Assembly: GCA_038380435.1 (NCBI GenBank)
Contig: JAWZYU010000007.1
Span: 85,512,334-85,576,333, forward strand
DNA: 64,000 nt
Source of the DNA: Ryuthela nishihirai
Taxonomy: Eukaryota; Arthropoda; Arachnida; Araneae; Heptathelidae
Direction: 5' to 3'
Part shown: positions 56,022 through 64,000 of the stretch, piece by piece
How the letters are laid out: every line of letters begins with the position of its first letter
Numbering within the stretch: the first letter of the stretch is position 1
The notes under the pieces: generated by a model
What the model was told of the DNA's origin: nothing
Database searches by the model: none
The model's input: the letters and a program-made list of their open reading frames with translations, nothing else
Program-made: the position numbers and the translations under genes

Positions 56022-57418
56022 ATAAGCTCTTGAGAACCTTGTGAGCTGAAAATTAACCATTATATATATATATCCAAAAGTACCATTCAGAGATGGAACA
56101 ATCCCAACTCAAAGTATATTGGGTACACATTTTAACAGTGAAAAACTGAACCATTGCTTCATTCCAAACTTAAAATTTAAATAAATAATCTATTACTAAA
56201 AAATTGATCGAAGCAGCCATTAAATTAAAGCGATAATTGAAACAAGCAAACACACCGAGAAACAACGATACGAAAGGTAATGTCGAAAGTCGCATAGAGT
56301 CAAATAATTTTTTGAAAGAATTCCACCTCTTCTAAACTTTCTAGCTAAAATATTTGAAAAATAACTTGCTTGTTCTCAAAAATATCAACGAGAATTGACA
56401 AAAATGTAAATAATCATTACGCACCGCTTAAAATGTACTTATGCATATTAGTGAATATTAATAATATATTTACAGTTTAATATGAATTAACTTATTTTGT
56501 CAGCATTTTTATATGTATTTTATCGTTCGAGATTTATTCCGCTAAAAAGTTCAATCAAGGTCAATTGAAGCAAGGCCACCTCGATCAAATAGGACTGCAG
56601 TAACAGAAGACCTATCGTTTAAAAAAATATAGCAGTTTTTATCATAGTTAAATTTCTAAAACTTCAACTGATAGTTATTTATTTTGAAAAATATGGTAAT
56701 AATTTTAAAATATTCTAAATCTTTTTAATAAAATCATTATGAATAAATAAAGCTATTTATTTCAAAATCAGTTAAAATAAAATTAACTTAAATTTTAAAC
56801 AACTTACATCATTTGAATTTTTATGCAAAATTAATTTCTCTCCTTTTTCCCTTCCTTTCGCTCAAAGCCATCTTGGCCTGCTGTATCAAGATGGCCTTGG
56901 TTGAAAGCCATTTATTTGAAAACTGAAAAAGTTGCTCATATTTTAGGTATCGAAACGTTATTCTTTATTCAGAACTCATCGCTTGTCAAAATATCATCTT
57001 CTGATGAACATTTACCACCACCAGCACCACACTGCCCCCACCGACAATAACAGAAAAAAAAAATAAAAACGAAAATAACACATATTTGATCCCTTTTTAT
57101 CAACTTTATTTAACCCAACTCTGCCGTTTTCTAACTGATTTAAACCTGATCTAAAATATTTCCGCAATTATGTCATGTTCTCGCTCTTACACCGCAGAAC
57201 TTACCAGTCACAATCATAAGTTCCTTCAAGATGACTTATTTAACTGATATTGCTTCTGCTGAATATTAAAATTTCCCCCAATATTTAAAATACTCAATGA
57301 ATAGATTTAAAAAAAAACAATATTTGGATAGATTTAATTAATCTCTTTATGTAGTCTTCAGTTACATTTTCCATAAAATGTTTAAGAAATTACAATACTT
57401 CGAATTAGACTCTCCACC
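56022..57418. other. Unassigned AT-rich region
   Basis: No supported feature. A short 'ccatcttggcctgctgt'/'caagatggccttgg' near-inverted pair lies at 56869-56902. Confidence 0.4.
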
Positions 57419-57426
57419 TCTTAGAG

Positions 57427-57636
57427 CAGTGGTTCTCAACCTTTTATGCTTCAGGTACCCCCTGGAAATGTGTATGTAACTGGCGTACACCTTGTAGAAA
57501 TAGATAAAATTATAGTTATAGTATAACAATGGGAATAAAATAAAACAATGACTTTGTTACTAGATCTAGAGACTTTTGAGCTCTCACGGCGTACCCCAAA
57601 AAATTTTACCGCGTACCCCACGTTGAGAACCCCCTA
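57427..57636 (-). mobile_element. hAT-type MITE, copy 4 (210 bp)
   Basis: The ends are cagtggttctcaac and gttgagaaccccct. A perfect 8-bp target duplication, tcttagag, lies at 57419-57426 and 57637-57644. This is the clearest copy for defining the family's insertion habit. Confidence 0.93.
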
Positions 57637-57644
57637 TCTTAGAG

Positions 57645-58454
57645 CACTGCGATGTTCTAATAAGTGGATACTGACTGTGCATTCATGCCACAATATATGC
57701 AAATGAAATTCTACTCTGACTGAACACCAAATACTTATTCTCTTTCAACTCTTTTCTTTAAACTATTCCCAACCATGTGTTAGTTTGATTGTAATACAAA
57801 CTCACAGATATCCACATGCCTGGCAGTAAGATTAATATGTTGCGAATGCTTCTGGAATTCCAAAGAATGCTTTTGACAAATATACTCGGGAACACTAACA
57901 TGCGCTATTTTCATCAAACCCTTACGGCTGCTGCTCAGATCATAGTGATCCATCATGACGGCCATTAACCCAGGCCAAGGACTTTGGCTTCAGCAGTGGT
58001 TGCAGAAAATGTCAGCTCTCTCATTGGCCATAAGATGTAAGGTTGACTTATCTTCTTTGTCATTTTCAATTTAATAATGCTGCTCATTAGTTTTCTGTTG
58101 TAGTTGTAGATGCTGTGATTTTTCAGAGGGTCAGGTGATGTGAAGTTAAAAGTGGATGAAACAACGGAGTAAGAACATGAACATTCATAAAAAATAATGG
58201 TAATTCAAACTATTGATTGATGCGAGGTGACCTTGTTTTTAAATCGTCGTTGATCATATTAAAGGAGGCGGTAATTTTCAAGCCTTTTTATGGTCACACA
58301 TCACTTTGAACATGTCATTTTCACGGAGTCCTCAAAATTCATTTCCTTGTTGCGTGAAAGCATTCTGTAGGAACAAAGAGTTCCATTTTCTTTCGTTCCC
58401 AAAAAATATATAAGAATTATTGTGATCGTGAAAAAAGAAGACTAATTCAGTAAT
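57645..58454. other. Unassigned region
   Basis: No supported feature. The word gaaaatgtcagctctctcat at about 58004 recurs at about 60030, in otherwise different sequence. Confidence 0.4.
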
Positions 58455-58563
58455 AAAATGTCACAGGAAAATGTTCTGTAGACAAGAAACGCTTGAAATA
58501 TTTTCCTGAAACAATTTGATTTCGGCCTGAGTCCCACTCAGGGCAAAACCAATTTTTCTTCAA
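58455..58563 (-). repeat. SINE-D tail-like fragment
   Basis: 'aataaaatgtcacaggaaaa' and 'tgtagacaagaaacgcttga' match the tail side of the 36208-36350 element. The tRNA part is too decayed to assign. Confidence 0.55.
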
Positions 58564-58588
58564 TGAAGTTTCGATTAATTCATATTCG

Positions 58589-59175
58589 CCGTCGCATGGT
58601 CGAGTGGTTAGCGCGCTTGGCTACTGATCAAAGGGACCTGGATTCGAGCGTCGGGTAAGGCATGGATGTTTGTGTTGTTTTCCTGCCATCCTCACAGACC
58701 TTCTGGGGCGCGGGTGGCTCAGTCGGTAGCGCGCCAGGCTCGTAATCTGTAGTTCCCAGGTTCGAGTCCCAGCTGGGTCAGCGTTGAGATTTATCTCCGA
58801 AAAATTTCCCCGCCCTACCGACGGTCAGTAGGGGACACTGATGGGCTTGGAAAGGCCGCAGTCCGTCGGATGGGACGTTAAGCCGTGGCTCCGTGTGCGG
58901 GAGAGCCATACCCTGTGCACGTTAAACAACACGCTGGATGGCTTTGACGGGAGGCTACCATCTGTCTCCCAACAGCTGTTCCAGTGGGTCCCCTCCCACA
59001 ACCTTCTCTGAGCCTTCGGGGTCCATGTGACCTGGCCATTTAGCCCATGGTGTGCAAAAAAGTGCCGCTCAGAGGTAAAACAATCCAATCCAATCCACAG
59101 ACCTTCTACTACGGCACATAAACTGAGAATCTCCTTTCAGACCTCTGTGGCAAGCAGCTGCTTGAGGGGGTATTT
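58589..59175 (+). repeat. SINE-B copy split by SINE-A
   Basis: The first part (58589-58704) has box A 'gtcgagtggttagcgcgc' and 'taaggcatggatgtttgtg'. The second part (59096-59175) has 'ccttctactacggcacat' and 'ctctgtggcaagcagctgct'. The break holds a complete SINE-A. Confidence 0.93.
58705..59095 (+). repeat. SINE-A copy, full length with target duplication
   Basis: A near-consensus copy with intact boxes. Its tail is an AATCC-type microsatellite ('caatccaatccaatcc'). It is flanked by the perfect 12-bp duplication cacagaccttct at 58693-58704 and 59096-59107. Confidence 0.96.
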
Positions 59176-59342
59176 ATTTCTTCTTCTTTTTTAATTGTCT
59201 GTTACGGATGTGATTCAAGAATACCTAAATTGGAAAAAGTGGCTTTTATACAATTTTGTGTTTAGGTCTTCAGGGTCATTATAAAGGAATTTCCATATTT
59301 TAAAGTGTCACATTTTATCAAATAATTAAGTAACAAAATTAA

Positions 59343-59668
59343 TTGTGTTTACAAATTGTCAATAAACTCTCAAAGTTTCATTTTGTGTTCAACAGACTAC
59401 GATATGGACTCCGTTGTTGGCGTGATTCAACTTCCGTCCGTAGTCGGCTCAGTACGTATGATGTAACACTTTCAGCAATTGCAGAGATAATTTCTTTTAA
59501 ATGCCGTAAATTACGATATTTTTCAGAATTAGCAATGCTTTTAATATATCTACAAAAAAAGAAGTTCAATGGTAACAAAAAGGGATTTCTCCTACCATCT
59601 CTATCAATTGAACGATTTGGGAAATTGGCAATTAAGACTGTGATATTAACTCCATGCTTTGAGGTCAT
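59343..59668 (-). pseudogene. C-terminal part of a mariner-like transposase
   Basis: The minus strand reads PLNFFFCRYIKSI, a decayed form of the PLDFFLWGYVK block that follows the last catalytic Asp. RNLRHLKEIISAIAESVTS and a LRTEVESRQ segment come next, in the order found in many mariner-like transposases. Upstream catalytic parts are not recognised. The overlapping plus-strand frame is a shadow. Confidence 0.6.
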
Positions 59669-60290
59669 TTTTTACACAAAATTATCTTTGTTACTTAACT
59701 GTTTAATGAAACATAACATTTCAAAATATGCGTAATTTTGATTGTGAATTACAATCAGGATTAGTGGCCTCCAGGATATGAACTTTCTGGTGCATTCATT
59801 TAGTATATACTTCAAGTCATCGAAAAATATGCTTTAAAAAGGTTGTATTTCATGAAATTTAAAAGCTTAGTTTTTTTACATATCAAAGGACTCCAAAAGT
59901 CCGTTTTTTGTTAGTGCCTCTCGTAGTGTTGCTGACGTGGCCGCTCTCATCGATCAAGCTATCTTTTGTGTGGATACAATGGAGAGGCTTTAGAGGAAGG
60001 AAGCATAATGCATGATGTAGTATGATGAAAGAAAATGTCAGCTCTCTCATGCTGGTTCCTGTTGTTGAAAACAAAAATTGAAAATTTCGTCGCGAGTACA
60101 GAAAAGATCCTCCTAATTGCGAACACAATTTCTCATTGATATCATCAATTGAAAGAAACGGGAGGTGAAAAGAGTATTAATAGTAACAATAGCCTCGTAC
60201 TCCCTCTCACCCCGACTCTCTCATGCACGAGTACTCACATGGAACAATATCTATTGCTTTTGTAAAAGACAGTTTATTTCAACATGTGTT
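59669..60290. other. Unassigned region
   Basis: No supported feature. Confidence 0.4.
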
Positions 60291-60291
60291 A

Positions 60292-60362
60292 TTTGTTCAG
60301 TTAATGAAAGTCTCCTACTAAAGTCCCTGTATACGATATAGGAGATTTTCATTAACTGAACG
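60292..60362. repeat. Hairpin with about 22-bp arms
   Basis: 'gttcagttaatgaaagtctc' near 60296 pairs with 'gagattttcattaactgaac' ending near 60360, around a loop of about 25 nt. It is possibly a small fold-back element. Confidence 0.75.
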
Positions 60363-60379
60363 TATATTATATGAATATA

Positions 60380-60955
60380 CACTAGTTTCCATAAATTAAG
60401 GAAAATCCCTATGTTAAGTCAATGAGAAGCTAACGTCAAAGATCTATTACTTCTAAAATAAGTTTTTTTTTTGTTTTAAAAAATGTGATTGCAGATAAAG
60501 ATCTCAATAAAAAAATCATTATTTCGATTTTCAACAATATTTGTTCAGTATTTAATGAGTTATGGAAGTTTGATTATTTAGCGATAACAATGCCAGTCAA
60601 AAAAATTGTGTAATAAGAAGTAATAATAAGTATTGACATAATAATAATAAGTATTGTATCAAAGTGTTTAATAAAATAAGTTTGTATTTTAGAACTTTAA
60701 TTCTTTCAATATTCTTCAGTTTTGTATAAGTTTCTTAAGACTGGCATTGCTGTTGTTAAATATTCAAACTTCCATAATTCATTAAATACTGAATGAATAT
60801 TGTTGAAAATCGAGATATTGATTTATTTGGTTGAGATATTTATCTTCAATCACATTTTTCAAAAAAACAAAATTTTTTTTAGAAGTCACAGAACTTTGAC
60901 GTTAGCTTCCCATTGACTTAACATAGGGATTTTCCTTAATTTATGGAAACCAGCG
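60380..60955. mobile_element. 576-bp TA-flanked MITE with long inverted arms
   Basis: The left end 'cactagtttccataaattaa' and the right end, read inward, 'cgctggtttccataaattaa' are inverted repeats that continue for roughly 220 bp. TA lies on each side (60378-60379, 60956-60957). There is no transposase. A related arm lies at 24792 and a decayed relative at 54310. Confidence 0.88.
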
Positions 60956-61297
60956 TAATTAAAGAACGACATAATGTGAATAAGACAAGTTATAATAGCA
61001 GAAATGTATATAAACGACATTTACTAATATCAAATTTTTTAATTTAGCATATTTACAAGATTATCAAAAGAACGAAACAATAAGAGAAATAAGTAGGTTT
61101 TATACACAAATGCAATTTAGTGGAGATAAGTCTGGGACTATCAACCAACTTAAAGCGATTGCACAGATCTGCGTGGTGGATCTTTTGTGAACTGACGATC
61201 TTCTCACCTTTAGTCTCCATCGTCAGAGTCTGAAGATGCTTCCTCCTTCTCAAAGTGTTTCCCACTGAAATTTATGCACTTTCGCTATCGCCTAACC
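60956..61297. other. Spacer, nothing recognised
   Basis: No supported feature. Confidence 0.4.
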
Positions 61298-61481
61298 CAG
61301 GGGTTCTCAACGTGTGGTACGCTACGCCGTGAGAGCTCAAAAGTCGCTAGATCTAGTAAAAAAGTTGCTACGTTGGCATTATTATACTATAACTATAGTT
61401 TTATCTATCTATATAAGGAGTACGCCAGTTACAAACACATTTCCAGTGGGTACGTGAAGCATAAAAGGTTGAGAACCACTG
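61298..61481 (+). mobile_element. hAT-type MITE, copy 5 (184 bp)
   Basis: The ends are caggggttctcaac and gttgagaaccactg. The flanks gcctaacc (61290-61297) and gcctaact (61482-61489) match at 7 of 8. There is a small internal deletion after 'cgtgtggtacg'. Confidence 0.9.
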
Positions 61482-61689
61482 GCCTAACTGATGCATCGAA
61501 TGTTCCTGCTAGCCATTCAGCGAAAGTGTTCGAAGCACCGTTGTTATGACCGCTTGAGCCTCCTTGTCATTTACAAAACAGCGGCCTTTCAACGCCATTT
61601 CAGTTTTGGTAACTGATGAAGATCGCCTAATATAGGACCTTTAAAATTCTAACATCTCAGAATCGATATTCATCACAAGTTATCCCTTT

Positions 61690-62010
61690 GAAAATTCTTG
61701 TCTTTTTTTTTCAGGAACTAAACGAAGAAGTTTTGTTGAAAGGACTTCTGCATAAACTTCCTTCTTCATTGTTGACTCCCATGACATAAAATGTGTTACG
61801 AGAATGTCTTTGCAATTAAGAAACGTCACAGCCATTTTTTTTCGCAGCCGACCTTTCTCAGGCCGCGGTAAACTTGAGTGTTTTCATTCAGTGGATCTAC
61901 GTTTATTTTCCAGATGGTAGCGGAAAATCATTCTCATCTCCGGTCACAATAACGCTATAAGAATCTTTCACCTTCCTCCTCAAAACTTGCAAAACGACAG
62001 ATTGCGTATT
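61690..62010 (-). pseudogene. Mariner-like transposase relic
   Basis: The minus strand reads VKDSYSVIVTGDEN near 61925-61970, corresponding to the first catalytic Asp block. After frame changes, LVTHFMSWESTMKKEVYAEV follows near 61745-61805, resembling the TVNxxVYxEVL block. Other parts are too decayed to place. Confidence 0.55.
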
Positions 62011-62484
62011 GTTCTGCTGTTACTTGCGACTATATCACAGCATATTTCATCTTGCACCCACTGCTCAGGGCCCTGGAAGCTGAGTTAATACATCTACTGC
62101 CACATATCACATATTAACTCGTACGAAAAGCTGCTAAATGTTTGAGACGACAGTCAAAGAATTAACTGATCCAACTACGTACACATAATTTACCAAAACT
62201 TTTGTAAAACTCTTACCTTTCAAAATATTAGCTTAATTTACACTCCGTGTTATGGCAAAACCAATACGAAGTAAACTTCGATTTACACACTACCAGAACA
62301 CACAGTAAAAATACAATTTACTGAGTCGCAATACATATTTTATTAACCACAATGTCGTACACTATCCACATAAGCTTCAAAGACAGCTAATATAACTCCC
62401 TCAGTTCGACAGGCCTCTCATACATTATTAAATTGCACTATAAGGCTTTTAATAATCGACCATCAAATATTGTCCTCGAAAAGA
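62011..62484. other. Unassigned region
   Basis: No supported feature. Confidence 0.4.
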
Positions 62485-62940
62485 TTGTCAGCGAATGGTT
62501 AACGCGCTCGAGTTGTGGTTCGAAGGGACTTGGGTTCGAGACCCGGAGAAGTGATTGGAAGTGAAGGATTTGAATGTGGTGGATTTTCATTTCTTAAGTT
62601 ATCTTTTTTGTTCTCAGCTTCCCCTTGCACCTTGTCTATGTCGTATTCTCCTAACATGCTCCTTTCAACCTCTGTGTCAACCATCTACTTAGCTTTCGTC
62701 TTCCTAGTAGACTTTGTCTATGTTATATTATACTGAGAAGCTCCTTTTAATCTCTGTCTCAAACCATCTGATGAGCTTTCATCTTCCTAGTAGACTTTGT
62801 CTATGTTACATTATACTGAAAAACTCCTTTCAACCTCTGTGTCAACCATTTGCTGAGCTTTCGCCTTCCTAGTAGACTTTTTATGGAGTAATTATACTGA
62901 CAATCTACAGTCAAATCTCTGTGGCAAGCAGTTGCTTATG
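62485..62940 (+). repeat. SINE-B-related element with internal tandem expansion
   Basis: A tRNA-like head at 62485-62553 (box A-like 'gcgaatggttaacgcgctcg', box B-like 'gggttcgagacccgg') is followed by about three units of a roughly 95-bp repeat (62630-62890). Each unit has 'cctttcaacctctgtgtcaa' and 'cttcctagtagactttgtc'. It ends with the SINE-B 3' block 'ctctgtggcaagcagttgct'. Confidence 0.75.
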
Positions 62941-62983
62941 TTGAAATTAATTTACTTTCGTTTACATCAATACCTGTTCCATG

Positions 62984-63165
62984 ACCAAGTGGTTAGCGCG
63001 CTTGGTTACTTATTTAAGGGACCTGGGTTCGAACCCTGGGTAAGGCATGGATGTTTGTGTTGTTTTTCTGCTGAGGCCCCGCCATTCTCACAGACATTCT
63101 ACTATGGCGTATAAACTGAGAGGCTCCTGTCAGACCTTTATGGCAAGCAGCTGCTTTAGTTGGAT
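62984..63165 (+). repeat. SINE-B copy, full length
   Basis: Box A 'accaagtggttagcgcgc', box B 'gggttcgaaccctggg' and the full body and 3' block are present. It is close to the family consensus. Confidence 0.93.
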
Positions 63166-63748
63166 TTTATTTATTATTTGCTTCAATAAGAATAAGTTTT
63201 ACTAAGCTATGAATTCTAAACTTTGAGCTTATATAACCCGAAAACATATTTTGTTAGTTATCATTTTTTTTTACCAAACCCTTCAATTAACGTTCTTTTT
63301 TCAGCAAGCAAACGTGCAGCCCTTCAACGAAGAATTTTCAACGAATTTCTCTCCGACCACCCTCTCGATAGAAGTCACCATACTGGGAATTAGAACTAAA
63401 GTGATGAAACTATGATATAACGGCCGGAAGAGAGTGGCTAAGTATGCGGAGGGTTATACTAATGAGGTTGGGAGTGTTATGCTCTGGGCGCTTAAATGCT
63501 TTCATGCAGAAAAACAAGTATTACAATCACGGTAGTTTGAAGTTTGGAATAAAAAATTTTGTAAACAGCAGTGAATTTAATATTGCAATATTCTCTCAGA
63601 GACCATTTAGCACGTGGAGAAGAGCTCAGTACACAATTTTACGGCAGACTGTCAATTATAGAGTTATTAGGCAAAGATGGTTGGCTTTCTAAAGGCTTTT
63701 ACTGGGGGAATATTTTTATTTCATTATAAAAAATAGAAATAAAATAAA
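63166..63748. other. Unassigned region
   Basis: The 82-codon plus-strand frame at 63444-63692 has no recognised domain. No gene is supported. Confidence 0.35.
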
Positions 63749-63914
63749 TACCCGCTCAAGCAGCTGCTTGCCACAGAAATCTGATAGGAGACTACCAGTT
63801 TATATGCCATAGTAGAAGATCTGTGAGGATGGCAGAAATTCAGCAGAAAACGACACGAACAGCCATGCCTTATGTGGGGCTCGAACCCAGGTCCCTTAGA
63901 TCAATAGCCAGTTG
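63749..63914 (-). repeat. SINE-B copy, head truncated
   Basis: It runs tail first from 'aaataaatacccgctcaagc' to 'gctcgaacccaggtccct'. The box A region is lost at about 63914. Confidence 0.9.
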
Positions 63915-64000
63915 ATAATATTATACAGTTAAAATAAAACTTTTTAGGAACGTGGCCAGAAAAATAATAAACAAAGAAAATTCAGAATTTGATAGAAATT

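Overview
This window is AT-rich eukaryotic repeat DNA. It looks like an intergenic or large-intron stretch of an arthropod genome, most likely an arachnid such as a spider. That placement rests on the transposon mix (RTE-like and Jockey/CR1-like non-LTR elements, Tc1/mariner, hAT, piggyBac-like), on abundant tRNA-derived SINEs with internal box A/box B promoters, and on the absence of operons or dense long ORFs. It is an inference. I found no convincing intact host gene, rRNA, true tRNA, CRISPR array or prokaryotic signal. Nearly every recognisable coding stretch is a broken transposase or reverse transcriptase. SINE names A-D below are my own labels.

Layout. 0-3.2 kb: a hairpin, a 5'-truncated RTE-like element on the minus strand, then SINE-A. 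3.6-10.9 kb: SINE-B, a fold-back pair of tRNA-like heads, a 25-bp minisatellite interrupted by a duplicated segment, a 79-bp palindromic MITE, a 29-bp minisatellite, a decayed Tc1-like transposase and a second SINE-B. 11.1-14.6 kb: one SINE-A split by a complete hAT element that itself carries a fragment of a restriction-like-endonuclease retrotransposon. 15.5-18.6 kb: five SINE-A copies, one scrambled into palindromes. 18.8-21.8 kb: a Jockey/CR1-like reverse transcriptase relic with a mariner relic inside it, then a SINE-A interrupted at its TTAA by a piggyBac-like MITE. 23.2-24.4 kb: a nearly full Tc1-like element. 24.8-26.8 kb: a MITE arm and a large fold-back.

27.7-29 kb: a Tc1 helix-turn-helix fragment and three SINE-A copies. 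29.8-36.2 kb: a Jockey/CR1-like element split by a complete RTE-like element with a 7-bp target duplication, followed by a second, 5'-truncated RTE-like copy that shares the first one's disabling mutations. 36.2-39 kb: SINE fragments and a Tc1-like element holding SINE-C, which holds SINE-A. 40-46.1 kb: degenerate tandem repeats, including one family present in both orientations. 46.7-61.5 kb: four insertion sites of a small hAT MITE (five copies), a broken copy of an uncharacterised multicopy protein family (47.96-49.55 kb), two 51-bp minisatellites facing each other, a 39-bp minisatellite, nested SINEs and a 576-bp TA-flanked MITE. 59-64 kb: two more mariner relics and SINE-B copies.

The window's main value is as a record of insertion order: at least seven nested insertions can be read directly, most with recognisable target-site duplications. 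No new defence or metabolic system is visible.
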